Source: an uncultured Chlorobiaceae bacterium (lineage in GTDB: Bacteria > Bacteroidota > Chlorobiia > Chlorobiales > Chlorobiaceae). Taken from it: a DNA stretch of 64,000 nucleotides. The translations under genes were made by a program, and so were the position numbers. The first letter of the stretch is position 1. Each line of letters opens with the position of its first letter. Of the stretch, positions 30,041 through 38,170 are shown piece by piece. Location of the stretch: contig CAIJVD010000037.1 in NCBI GenBank assembly GCA_903824045.1, positions 1-64,000 of the forward strand, in the 5' to 3' direction. Under the pieces are notes generated by a model that worked only from the letters and a program-made list of their open reading frames with translations, did not search any database and was not told where the DNA came from.

Positions 30041-31165
30041 TCAATTGTTTATTCGAACCGGCATCACCAGAATAATCAGCTTGTCGTCATCCTGTTCCTT
30101 GTGCGGCTTGAAGATAACAGCTGTTGTAGGGCTTTTGAGCTCGATGCGGATTTCGTTGTCATCAAGATGAGCAAGCGCCGCCTCAATAAAGCGTGAATTA
30201 AATCCTATCGTTATCTCCTCTCCCGAGAAACTGCAGGGAAGCTCTTCCTGAGCAGCTTCACCCTCATTGGTATTTTCAGCCATTATTTTCATGCGCTGCC
30301 CCTCAATAACCAGACGCACATCACCGATGCTCGAAAAGCGTCCAACACGCCTTACCGAATCATAGATCAATGAACGCTCTACAACCAGATGTTTATCATG
30401 CTCTACAGGGATAACAGCCTCATAATTCGGATAGGGTTCAACAATCAGAGCTGCATCGAGTACCACGCTGCCACTGATGAAGCGCACAAATTTTCTGTCT
30501 GCATCAATGCTCATGGTCAATGATTCGTTCTGCGCGAGTTTCTGAACAATTCCGAGAACTCTCGACGGGACGACTATTTTCTGTTTTTCCTGAACATCAG
30601 AAGAGGAGCTCTTTCTGCAACGGACCAATCTGTGCCCGTCTGTTGAGACTGCCGTAATGGTGCTCCCCTCAATTTCAAAAAGGACACCCATCATGGCAGG
30701 GCGCATATCGTCTACGCTACAGGCAAAAATGGTTTTCTGCACAAGATCGAGGAATTCGGAAGTTTGCAGTTCAAGCGAGATATCGTAGTTCTTCTCGTGC
30801 TTTTCAGGTTTGCTTTCGAACTGGCAGGGTATCTTGTATCGTCCTTTGTCAGTCGTGATGAGCACGGTGCCATGATCGCTGATCTCCTGACGCTCGATGG
30901 TAAAAGTCACCGAGGTATCGTACATGCTTCGGAGAAAATCCTGGAGAGTTCTGGCCTTGATACCAATGTTTCCCGTATCAGTGGTATCGACGTCGCTCTT
31001 TGCCGTAATTGAAAGTTCACCATCCGTCGCAAACAGAGTGAGCGAACCCGACTCCATGGAGAGGTGGATGTTATCAAAGCGGGGATCGATGGCTTTTGCA
31101 GGTATTGCCTGCACAACCTTACCGACTGAATCCTGAAGTTGCCTGATTGAGGAAGTTAATTTCAT
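30041..31165 (-). CDS. dnaN: DNA polymerase III beta subunit (sliding clamp)
   Basis: From the ATG at 31165 (MKLTSSIRQLQ) the clamp has 374 residues, the normal size; a TTG at 31174 would add three residues. The three clamp domains are recognisable: the N-terminal KVVQAIPAKAIDPRFDNIHL region, the middle SVDDMRPAMMGVLFEIEGSTITAVSTDGHRL segment, and the C-terminal GFNSRFIEAALAHL block ending ILVMPVRINN, which matches the usual VMPMR ending. The clamp tethers polymerase III and other partners to DNA. It lies downstream of dnaA across a 280-base candidate origin spacer. Confidence 0.96.
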   Translation of the reverse strand: MKLTSSIRQLQDSVGKVVQAIPAKAIDPRFDNIHLSMESGSLTLFATDGELSITAKSDVDTTDTGNIGIKARTLQDFLRSMYDTSVTFTIERQEISDHGTVLITTDKGRYKIPCQFESKPEKHEKNYDISLELQTSEFLDLVQKTIFACSVDDMRPAMMGVLFEIEGSTITAVSTDGHRLVRCRKSSSSDVQEKQKIVVPSRVLGIVQKLAQNESLTMSIDADRKFVRFISGSVVLDAALIVEPYPNYEAVIPVEHDKHLVVERSLIYDSVRRVGRFSSIGDVRLVIEGQRMKIMAENTNEGEAAQEELPCSFSGEEITIGFNSRFIEAALAHLDDNEIRIELKSPTTAVIFKPHKEQDDDKLIILVMPVRINN

Positions 31166-31445
31166 CTGCTCCAACTTTAACTATTTATGATTTATGAAAA
31201 GATTGTTGTTGTAATTGGTGATGTTGATATCGTGATAACTCGATAGATTGATCGTTTAATGTATTCTATTTTAACGATTTAGTGATCAGTATCAAGGTGA
31301 ATTGGATGTTTACAACCTGCCCCTCCCTGCTACCTTATCCTGTTAGCTGTTTGTGGATCAATTTCGGCGCCTCCTGAATATGTTGATAAAACTTGAGTTG
31401 TCAAGATTGCCTGAACATCCAGCCAACATACTGTCAACATCCTTT
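31166..31445. other. Candidate oriC segment between dnaN and dnaA
   Basis: A 280-base AT-rich spacer. The heptamer TCAACAT (or its complement) occurs at 31221-31227, 31380-31386 and 31434-31440. Near-consensus DnaA boxes with one mismatch to TTATCCACA lie at 31352-31360 (TGTGGATCA) and 31381-31389 (TGTTGATAA), read on the minus strand. The part from 31171 to 31300 is the most AT-rich and could be the unwinding element. Origins usually lie beside dnaA, so this is a likely part of oriC. The function is inferred. Confidence 0.55.
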
Positions 31446-32921
31446 TTACATCGACGAGATCTCTATTCTTTTCGTGATTTCATCGATTTTTTTCCGCTCC
31501 TCTGCTGTTGAGTCTACTTTTTTGGTGATGGTATTGACCGCATGAATGACGGTGGAGTGGTCTCTGCCCCCAAAGTGCAGGCCGATCGTCTTCAGTGAAG
31601 AGTCCGTCAGCAGTTTTGAGAGGTACATCGCTATCTGGCGACCGACGGCAATCTCCTTCTTCTTTGACTTTCCCTTCAGATCATTTGGGGTAATCGAGTA
31701 GTAGCGGCAGACCGCTTTTTCTATGGTGTCAAGCGTCAGCTGCTTGGTGGTATGGCGTATAATATCCTTCAGTGTTGATTTTGTGAAATTCAGGTCAATC
31801 TCCCTGTTGTCGAGGGACTGAGCGGCCAGCAGCTTGACGATGCACCCCTCCAGCTCCCTGACATTCTCCGTTACATTGGTGGCGATGAACTCGATAACGG
31901 TTTCCTCGAGGTTGACGCCGCTCTGATGGAGCTTGCTGAGAATGATCGCCTTGCGAGTCTCGTAATCAGGTGGCTGGATATCAGCCGAAAGACCCCAGTT
32001 GAAACGCGAGATCAGACGGTCCTCAATGCCTTTTATATCCTTAATAGGGCGGTCTGCAGAGAGGATGATCTGTTTGTTCGACTGGTGAAGGGTGTTGAAA
32101 ATATGAAAAATCTCTTCCTGGGTTTTTTCCTTGCCCGAAAAGAACTGAATGTCGTCGATGATGAGGACGTCAATCGATCGGTAGAAGGAGGAAAACTCCT
32201 GGATTTTGCCGTTCTGGATGGCGTTGACGAAATCGATGGCAAATTTTTCGCTCGAGACATAGAGAACTCTCGACGAAGGGCGATGCTCCCGGACGGTATT
32301 TCCGATAGCCTGCATCATGTGCGTTTTTCCTAGCCCCACGCCGCCGTAGATGACCAGCGGATTGAATGCATTTTGACCGGGGCTCTGGGCTACAGCTTTT
32401 GATGCCGCAAAGGCAAGCGAGTTGCAGTCTCCGCGGATGAGTGTATCGAAGGTGTATTTTACATTGAGGTGAGTTTCAAACCTAATCAGGTTGCGCTCAA
32501 ACTCTGCTGCGGCTTTCGTCTGTTCAGGGGAGGAGGGGGGCGAGGCGCTGAATGCGGATGGAAGCGCACTCTGGTGTGGCAACTCTATCGTTACAGGCTG
32601 GCCCTGAGATTTATCCATAACGATGGAGTACATGAGTCGGGCTTCGGGGCCTATGGCATCCTTAAGTGCCTCTTTGAGGAATGATGAGTAGTTTTCTTCA
32701 ATCCATTCGTAGAAAAACTGACTCGGAACCTCTATGGTCAGTTCGCTGCCCGAAAAGCTCAGGGGTTTTATCGGAAGAAACCAGGTTTTAAAGGCAAGTG
32801 GATTTATTTTTTCCTTGATGTCGTCGAGGCAGTTCTCCCATACCTGATGCTCAATGGAGCCGTTTTTACGGCCTTTGGTCGGCGGATTATCCCGCGACGC
32901 CTTTACTGTATAGTCGAGCAT
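31446..32921 (-). CDS. dnaA: Chromosomal replication initiator DnaA
   Basis: From the ATG at 32921 the protein has 491 residues. Domain I begins at [32 protein letters not shown] short linker, Ser- and Pro-rich, precedes the AAA+ domain with [22 protein letters not shown] (Walker A), [10 protein letters not shown] (Walker B) and ISRFNWGL (sensor region). Domain IV carries the DNA-binding signature [13 protein letters not shown]. DnaA-ATP binds the origin and opens DNA. The frame stays open to an ATG at 33074, adding 51 residues, but these do not resemble DnaA and include an origin-type TCAACAT motif, so the shorter start is preferred. Confidence 0.95.
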   Translation of the reverse strand: MLDYTVKASRDNPPTKGRKNGSIEHQVWENCLDDIKEKINPLAFKTWFLPIKPLSFSGSELTIEVPSQFFYEWIEENYSSFLKEALKDAIGPEARLMYSIVMDKSQGQPVTIELPHQSALPSAFSASPPSSPEQTKAAAEFERNLIRFETHLNVKYTFDTLIRGDCNSLAFAASKAVAQSPGQNAFNPLVIYGGVGLGKTHMMQAIGNTVREHRPSSRVLYVSSEKFAIDFVNAIQNGKIQEFSSFYRSIDVLIIDDIQFFSGKEKTQEEIFHIFNTLHQSNKQIILSADRPIKDIKGIEDRLISRFNWGLSADIQPPDYETRKAIILSKLHQSGVNLEETVIEFIATNVTENVRELEGCIVKLLAAQSLDNREIDLNFTKSTLKDIIRHTTKQLTLDTIEKAVCRYYSITPNDLKGKSKKKEIAVGRQIAMYLSKLLTDSSLKTIGLHFGGRDHSTVIHAVNTITKKVDSTAEERKKIDEITKRIEISSM

Positions 32922-33074
32922 AACATACGGGAATTTGGAGGGTAAGGGGCTCGAATAGCGACGCCCATCAACATTTACTGTGTACAAGTTACTGTTTTCG
33001 ATAGACAATAAACAATTTCCCTGGAGAAAATCCCCGAAGAGCCCGAGGGGCCAAGCCCCCCAAGTTTTCAACAT

Positions 33075-33389
33075 CCTATCTCTCTATTATATAATCAGTT
33101 AGTTGAGACCGGCTTTAAAGTAGTCAACATATGTTGATTCCCTTTAGCCGCAGGGCTTACTGGGGTTTCGGGGGGCGTTGTTTTTTTTCTCAACAAGTTA
33201 TCAACATTATTGTGCCCCTTTGGCAGCACTCGCTTTTCAGGTAATTGCAGCGGGCATTTACAGCACATTTCGGGCTTCGGCGTCACAGGGTGAAATGGGC
33301 TTGCTGGATCTATTTGTTAATGAGAGGTGATTATGCTAAATTACGCGCCCGGTAATTTTGAATAAATAACAAGTGCGGAGTTATAACCG
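33075..33389. other. Divergent spacer between dnaA and rpmH, second candidate origin segment
   Basis: This 315-base spacer has TCAACAT motifs at 33124-33130, 33131-33137 (inverted, making the perfect palindrome TCAACATATGTTGA) and 33201-33207 (within TTATCAACAT). Two more lie just to the left at 32968-32974 and 33068-33074. It must also hold promoters for dnaA and rpmH. The motif spread on both sides of dnaA suggests a bipartite origin or dnaA autoregulation. Confidence 0.5.
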
Positions 33390-33551
33390 ATGAAAAGAAC
33401 GTTTCAGCCAAGGAATAGAAAGAGAAGGAACAAGCACGGCTTCAGACAGAGGATGTCGACAAAGAACGGCCGCAAGGTGCTTTCCTCAAGAAGAGCCAAG
33501 GGGCGTCATTCGCTCTCAGTCAGCAGCGAGATGGGCACACGCCACCAGTAG
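33390..33551 (+). CDS. rpmH: 50S ribosomal protein L34
   Basis: A 53-residue basic protein reading [20 protein letters not shown] at the start and [15 protein letters not shown] at the end. The first 43 residues are the classic L34 sequence ([37 protein letters not shown]). The C-terminus carries about eight residues beyond the usual end. It is the first gene of the conserved rpmH-rnpA-yidD-yidC run divergent from dnaA. Confidence 0.97.
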   Translation: MKRTFQPRNRKRRNKHGFRQRMSTKNGRKVLSSRRAKGRHSLSVSSEMGTRHQ

Positions 33552-33565
33552 AGTAACTCTTGTCG

Positions 33566-33586
33566 CTGCCGGCACAAAGCCGGCAG
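33566..33586 (+). other. Perfect hairpin between rpmH and rnpA
   Basis: CTGCCGGC, a five-base ACAAA loop, and GCCGGCAG form an eight-pair GC-rich stem 15 bases after the rpmH stop. It lacks a U-run, so it is more likely an mRNA processing or stability element that separates the highly expressed rpmH message from rnpA than a full terminator. Confidence 0.5.
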
Positions 33587-33614
33587 GATACCATAAACCC
33601 GCTCTTTTGAGGTT

Positions 33615-34031
33615 TTGAATAAGCTCCATGTTCACTCTCTGCGGAAGCATGAGATATTGAGAAAAAAGCTGCAGATTTCACTTCTGTTCAGGAGCGGAGC
33701 CAGCGTCAGGGGTGATTTCATGAAAATGATCTACGCCGACCTCAAGCCGGAAAACGATGCCCTTTGTGACGTGCCGGCCATTCTGTTCGCGGTGAGTAAA
33801 AAAACAGTTCCCCTGGCTGTTCACCGAAACAGGGTCAAGAGGATGATGCGGGAGGCATACCGGCTCGAAAAATCAGATGAATCGGGTGTGCCGAAGGGGC
33901 AGCACCAAGGCAGTGACGGAACGCAGCGATGTATAGCGTTCCTTTATACGACGAGAAACCGCGATATACCCGGCCTTGAAGATTTCAGGGAGGAGATCAG
34001 AAGATTGACCCAGAGTGCGGGACGTTGCTGA
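33615..34031 (+). CDS. rnpA: Ribonuclease P protein component
   Basis: A 138-residue basic protein that assists the RNase P RNA in maturing tRNA 5-prime ends. The RNR signature is clear (VHRNRVKRMMREAYRLEK), preceded by the strand AILFAVSKKTVPLAV and followed by FLYTTRNRDIPGLEDFREEIRRL. No ATG lies ahead of the conserved LRKHEILRKK start, so a TTG at 33615 with a GAGG motif three bases upstream is the likely start. A glycine- and glutamine-rich insert (about residues 90-104) lies between the RNR helix and the last strand and looks like a loop expansion. Confidence 0.9.
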   Translation: MNKLHVHSLRKHEILRKKLQISLLFRSGASVRGDFMKMIYADLKPENDALCDVPAILFAVSKKTVPLAVHRNRVKRMMREAYRLEKSDESGVPKGQHQGSDGTQRCIAFLYTTRNRDIPGLEDFREEIRRLTQSAGRC

Positions 34032-34113
34032 TTACCCAGGGATTATCCGGTTATGGTAAAAATTGGCTGCCGTGATGAAAATGTTTTGTTAGCTGACAAA
34101 GGACGAGTGAAGT

Positions 34114-34389
34114 ATGATGGTCTGGAGATATGTCAATCAGCTGCCTATTCTGATGATAAAGTTGTACCAGGCGTTTCTTTCGCCGCTGCTCGGTTCGTCC
34201 TGCAGATTTGTACCCACCTGTTCAAGCTACGGGCTTGAAGCGTTTCAGCACTATAATCCCCTCTATGCGTCATGGCTGACCTTCTGGCGCATCCTGCGGT
34301 GCAATCCTTTTTCGAAGGGCGGCTATGACCCGTTGCCCTTGAGGGTCAATAACAGTTCCGGTAAAACTAACGAGTGTTGTAATGGATAG
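34114..34389 (+). CDS. yidD: Membrane protein insertion efficiency factor YidD
   Basis: A 91-residue YidD/UPF0161 protein. The family core is present: [14 protein letters not shown]-type amphipathic start, [20 protein letters not shown] with its conserved cysteines, and [17 protein letters not shown]. YidD is a membrane-associated helper for YidC-dependent insertion. It overlaps the yidC start by eight bases and stands in the canonical rnpA-yidD-yidC order. A second ATG at 34117 is equally possible. Confidence 0.95.
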   Translation: MMVWRYVNQLPILMIKLYQAFLSPLLGSSCRFVPTCSSYGLEAFQHYNPLYASWLTFWRILRCNPFSKGGYDPLPLRVNNSSGKTNECCNG

Positions 34390-36127
34390 AAATTCAGTAA
34401 CAGGCCTTGCGCTTATCGCCCTGATCATGATTGTCTGGCTGCAGTTCATGTCGCCGGAGAAAAAACAGTTGAAGCAGGATGCCGCAGTGCGGACGGAGCT
34501 TGCCGCTCGTCAGGCAGAGGCCGTCCAGACCGCCCCGGTGCCATCCTCCGAGAGTTTCGGTGCGTTTGCATCTGCAGCAGGCGGCAAAGAGCAGGCAATT
34601 ACGGTTGAGAACGACCTGTTCCGCGCTACACTCTCTTCAAAGGGAGCGACATTGACCTCACTTGTGCTGAAAAAGCACCTTGACGGAAATCATCAGCCAT
34701 TCAACCTGGTCAACAGCAGCAAAAACGGAGCGCTTTCGCTGCTCTTTCTGACCCGGGACGGCAAAAAAATTGACACCAGGGATCTCTATTTCCGAACGGC
34801 CACCATCGATACGCTCCACACCCTTAAGGGCAAGGAGAGCTATGCGGTGCACTACCATCTCGATGCCGGCTCCCAGCAGGCGGTTGACATAACCTATCTT
34901 TTTTCCGGCGAGAGCTACAAGATCGATTATGATGTAAGGCTGACCGGATTTGCAAGCGAACTGGCGGGCAACGAGTATCAGCTTCAGTGGGATGGCGGAC
35001 TGGCCTATTCAGAAAAAAACCGGCAGGATGAGGCTCAGAGCGCAATGGCCGGAGCATTTCTTGGTGGCAGCCTTGTAAAGCTTGATGCGGCCAAGGAGAA
35101 TCAGGCATACCGGGAGGAGCAGTCGGGCGAAGCCAAGTGGGTTGCTGTTCGCAACAAGTACTTTGTAGCGGCACTTATCCCCCAGGGGCGCACCGAAGGG
35201 TTCTTCCTCGGCGGCAAAAGGAAGGGCAAGGAGTTTGAGGAGTATGTGGCAGCGCTGAAAATGGCGGTACCTCCTTCGGGCACTCTCTCCGACAATCACT
35301 TCAGCCTCTACCTTGGACCTCTCGATTACAATACCGTCAAAGCTCAGAACGCCGGGCTCGAAAAGATTATGGACTTCGGCTGGGAGTGGCTGACCAGGCC
35401 GTTCGCCGAGTATATCATTCTGCCGGTCTTTAGCTGGATGAACGGTTTTATGGGCAATTTCGGACTCATCATCATCATTTTCGCCTTCCTTATCAAGACA
35501 GTCACCTACCCGCTCTCGATGGCTTCGACGAAGTCGATGAAAAAGATGAGCGCCCTGCAGCCCGCCCTCAAGGAGCTCCAGGAGAAATACAAGGACAACC
35601 CGGCCAAACTGCAGAGCGAGCTGGGACGGATCTACAAGGAGGCTGGGGTGAACCCTGTCGGCGGATGCCTTCCGGTAGTGCTGCAGATGCCGCTGCTTTT
35701 TGCGATGTTCTATGTTTTCCGCTCTTCAATTCAGCTTCGCCAGCATGGATTTCTCTGGGCAAAGGATCTGTCGATTCCCGACTCGATTTTCGATTTCGGC
35801 TTCAGCATCCCTATGTACGGTGACCATATTGCGGTCTTTCCGATTCTCATGGCGGTGACGGTCTATGTTCAGCAGAAGATCACCCCGACGACCCAGTCCA
35901 ATGAGCAGATGAAGATCATGACCTACATGTTCCCCGCCATGATGCTGCTCTTTTTCAACAACATGCCTGCGGGTCTCGGCCTCTACTATCTGATGTTCAA
36001 CATCTTCAGTGTCGCCCAGCAGTTCTATATCAACAAGACCACGACAGCGGCCGACATGCCGCAAGTGCATCTCGGTACGGCATCAACAGGTGCCCGCAAA
36101 AAACATAAAGGGAGCGCTAAAAAGTAA
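34382..36127 (+). CDS. yidC: Membrane protein insertase YidC
   Basis: A 581-residue insertase. The first membrane helix ([18 protein letters not shown]) is followed by a large periplasmic beta-sandwich domain (about residues 60-330) with [20 protein letters not shown]. The conserved insertase core begins near [15 protein letters not shown], then [21 protein letters not shown], the cytoplasmic hairpin [42 protein letters not shown] and the final helices with LPAGL-like [11 protein letters not shown]. The basic tail [12 protein letters not shown] may contact ribosomes. It works with SecDF, encoded to the left, and YidD. Confidence 0.96.
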   Translation: MDRNSVTGLALIALIMIVWLQFMSPEKKQLKQDAAVRTELAARQAEAVQTAPVPSSESFGAFASAAGGKEQAITVENDLFRATLSSKGATLTSLVLKKHLDGNHQPFNLVNSSKNGALSLLFLTRDGKKIDTRDLYFRTATIDTLHTLKGKESYAVHYHLDAGSQQAVDITYLFSGESYKIDYDVRLTGFASELAGNEYQLQWDGGLAYSEKNRQDEAQSAMAGAFLGGSLVKLDAAKENQAYREEQSGEAKWVAVRNKYFVAALIPQGRTEGFFLGGKRKGKEFEEYVAALKMAVPPSGTLSDNHFSLYLGPLDYNTVKAQNAGLEKIMDFGWEWLTRPFAEYIILPVFSWMNGFMGNFGLIIIIFAFLIKTVTYPLSMASTKSMKKMSALQPALKELQEKYKDNPAKLQSELGRIYKEAGVNPVGGCLPVVLQMPLLFAMFYVFRSSIQLRQHGFLWAKDLSIPDSIFDFGFSIPMYGDHIAVFPILMAVTVYVQQKITPTTQSNEQMKIMTYMFPAMMLLFFNNMPAGLGLYYLMFNIFSVAQQFYINKTTTAADMPQVHLGTASTGARKKHKGSAKK

Positions 36128-36136
36128 GCAAAGCCT

Positions 36137-36739
36137 ATGACGCCCTTTGAGCAGGCTGATGTCTGGCTTTTCCAGCTGGTGAACCTCCGTCTGGTTCACC
36201 CAGTTGCAGATGACCTCATGGTTTTTCTGACCAGAGGGTCGCTCTCATGGCCGATTCTTTTCATTGCGGCTCTCTTCATGGTTGTGCAGAAGGGGCGCCA
36301 GGGCGTTCTGATTCTGCTTCTTGCCCTGCTTTCAGTCGGCGTGGCCGATTTCATCGCTTCGGGCCTCTTCAAGCCTCTCGTCCATCGCATCCGTCCCTGC
36401 TTTGCCCTGGAGCACGTTCGCCTGCTCGTCACGCAGGTTTACAGTTACTCATTCGCCTCTTCACACGCCGCTAATTCTGCCGCCGTCGCCACAACTGCCT
36501 GGATCTTTTTCCACCGGGGCGGTGCTCTCGAAAAGCTCTTTTCCGCCTTTATGATCCTCTACGCAGCCGGGGTCGCCTATTCGCGGGTGTACGTTGGCGT
36601 GCACTATCCCGGTGATGTTCTTGCAGGCATGATGATCGGCATCCTCTCGGCCTCGCTCTCTTACCTCGTCCTGTCATGGATCGTTAAGAACATTGTTCAG
36701 CCGCGCCTCATGCGAAGGGAGCAATCAGGAAATGGATGA
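36137..36739 (+). CDS. PAP2 family phosphatase
   Basis: A 200-residue integral membrane phosphatase with about five or six hydrophobic segments. The three PAP2 motifs are present: KPLVHRIRPCF (KxxxxxxRP), SFASSHAANSAA (the PSGH equivalent, here SSH) and SRVYVGVHYPGDVLAG (SRxxxxxHxxxD). Such enzymes often dephosphorylate undecaprenyl pyrophosphate or phosphatidylglycerol phosphate; the substrate cannot be chosen here. It follows yidC by nine bases and overlaps the start of the ROK kinase gene by eight bases. Confidence 0.88.
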   Translation: MTPFEQADVWLFQLVNLRLVHPVADDLMVFLTRGSLSWPILFIAALFMVVQKGRQGVLILLLALLSVGVADFIASGLFKPLVHRIRPCFALEHVRLLVTQVYSYSFASSHAANSAAVATTAWIFFHRGGALEKLFSAFMILYAAGVAYSRVYVGVHYPGDVLAGMMIGILSASLSYLVLSWIVKNIVQPRLMRREQSGNG

Positions 36740-37646
36740 GCTGCGGTGGGGTGTCGACCTCGGCGGAACCAAGATCGAGGCGGTTGTGATTGACGGCACC
36801 ATGCGCCCCCTCTCGCGCCGCAGGATCGCTACCGAGGCTGAAGGCGGTTATAGCCACATTCTTGGACGCATAGGCCGGCTGCTCGAGGAGGTATCGGCAG
36901 AAACGGGCCTCGCTCTACCCGAGAGGCTGGGCATCGGCACTCCCGGAAGGTATGACGAGCCGCTCCGGGTGATGAAAAACTCCAACACCCTGTCGCTCAA
37001 CGGACGCGACCTGAAGGGCGATATCGAAGCGGTTCTACGGCGAGCGGTTGTGCTGGAAAACGATGCCAACTGCTTTGCGCTCGCCGAATCCATGCTTGGC
37101 TCAGGGGCTGAACTCATGAGCGATCCCGCCCGGGCCGCCTTCGGCATCATTCTTGGCACCGGAGTTGGCGGAGGAATCGTCACTGGCGGGAGGGTCCGGC
37201 GCGGTGCGCACGGCATCGCCGGCGAGTGGGGGCACAATGAGCTGATCGCTGAAGGCGAAGAGTGCTACTGCGGTCGCAGGGGGTGCGTCGAAACGGTGAT
37301 TTCAGGGCCTGCGCTCGAGAGGCACTACCTTGGACTGAGCGGTAAACGCAAGCCTCTCGTCGAAATCGCACTGGAGCGAGAGTCCGACAGCGCGGCAGCT
37401 GCCACCATGGAACGGCTGCTTTTTTATTTTGGCAAGGCGCTTGCCCAGGTCATCAATATACTCGATCCCGACATCTGCATTCTCGGCGGCGGAGTCGGAA
37501 GCATCGAACTGCTCTACTCAAAAGAGGTTGTAGAGGCAATTGAAAAACATCTCTTCACGAGCGAACTCCGCATCCCGCTTCTCCGCCCCCTCCTCGGCGA
37601 CAGCGCGGGGGTATTTGGAGCGGCACTATTAACCAGTAGTTTGTAA
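36732..37646 (+). CDS. ROK family sugar kinase
   Basis: From the ATG at 36732 (with AGGA just upstream) the protein has 304 residues. The phosphate loop is VDLGGTKIEAVVID near residues 6-19. The ROK signature includes GTGVGGGIVTGGRVRRGAHGIAGEWGH with the Zn-binding His, followed by the Zn motif CYCGRRGCVE. The catalytic Asp lies in VLENDANCFALAE. There is no helix-turn-helix domain, so this is a kinase rather than a ROK repressor. Glucokinase or fructokinase activity is likely, though the sugar is not certain. Confidence 0.88.
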   Translation: MDELRWGVDLGGTKIEAVVIDGTMRPLSRRRIATEAEGGYSHILGRIGRLLEEVSAETGLALPERLGIGTPGRYDEPLRVMKNSNTLSLNGRDLKGDIEAVLRRAVVLENDANCFALAESMLGSGAELMSDPARAAFGIILGTGVGGGIVTGGRVRRGAHGIAGEWGHNELIAEGEECYCGRRGCVETVISGPALERHYLGLSGKRKPLVEIALERESDSAAAATMERLLFYFGKALAQVINILDPDICILGGGVGSIELLYSKEVVEAIEKHLFTSELRIPLLRPLLGDSAGVFGAALLTSSL

Positions 37647-37782
37647 CGCTTATCTCAACGCGTCCAAATGGGGCGGTGGCATCCTCCGGATTCTCCAACC
37701 GCTTATTGCCAGCCCGCAGGTTTTCGTAAGATAAATCCATCTACATAGACTTGAACCCGCTCTTTTTGCTGGAGAGTGCGTC

Positions 37783-37800
37783 CTTTAGTCATGACTAAAG
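37783..37800. promoter_or_regulatory. 18-base perfect palindrome, possible operator
   Basis: CTTTAGTCATGACTAAAG reads the same on both strands, typical of a dimeric repressor site. A further TTTAGT follows at 37807-37812 and pairs with ACTAAA at 37794-37799 as a second, spaced inverted repeat. No cognate regulator is recognisable in the window. Confidence 0.4.
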
Positions 37801-37846
37801 TTTTCATTTAGTTCATAACATCAACAGAGATAGCATCTCCGGTCTG

Positions 37847-37880
37847 ACGCTCTCAACCTGGTTGGGAGCGTTTCTTTTTT
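37847..37880 (+). terminator. Strong intrinsic terminator
   Basis: ACGCTCTCAAC and GTTGGGAGCGT form an 11-pair stem (one G-U pair) with a three-base CTG loop, followed by TTCTTTTTT. It lies 200 bases after the ROK kinase stop. That is far for a simple gene terminator, so it may end either the kinase transcript or a short RNA starting in the spacer. Confidence 0.85.
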
Positions 37881-38170
37881 CAGCCCGCCAGTCGCTTTTT
37901 TCCTCATGTTGCAATCACACGGTGCATCAATCACCTCTGAGCGCTTACTTGCCGAGAGTCGGACGGCTTTGGCTGCTTGAGGTGAAATACAGGTAATAGT
38001 ATAGGCTAGGGTTTTGGGATTTTGCAGGTATTGGGCGGCAAGGGGTGCTTTTTTCTGCCTCAAATGCATGCGGTTTTGTATGTTAACGGATTGCCGTTCC
38101 GGCCTTTGAGCGCATTGCTATGGCGGAGTGGCTGTAACCTGTTGATTTTATAAGGCATAAAAGGGTTCCA

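Larger units (their letters stand above)
37647..38170. other. Long intergenic region between the ROK kinase and rlmD-type gene
   Basis: A 524-base stretch without a convincing protein gene. It contains a perfect 18-base palindrome at 37783-37800, extra TTTAGT half-sites just after it and a strong terminator at 37847-37880. The last 290 bases show no RNA gene or clear operator. A minus-strand frame at 37821-38069 has no family features and runs across the terminator. Confidence 0.5.

Noticed and set aside
37821-38069. Minus-strand open frame of 82 codons in the long spacer
   Set aside because: Composition is not protein-like, no family match by eye, and it crosses a strong terminator.
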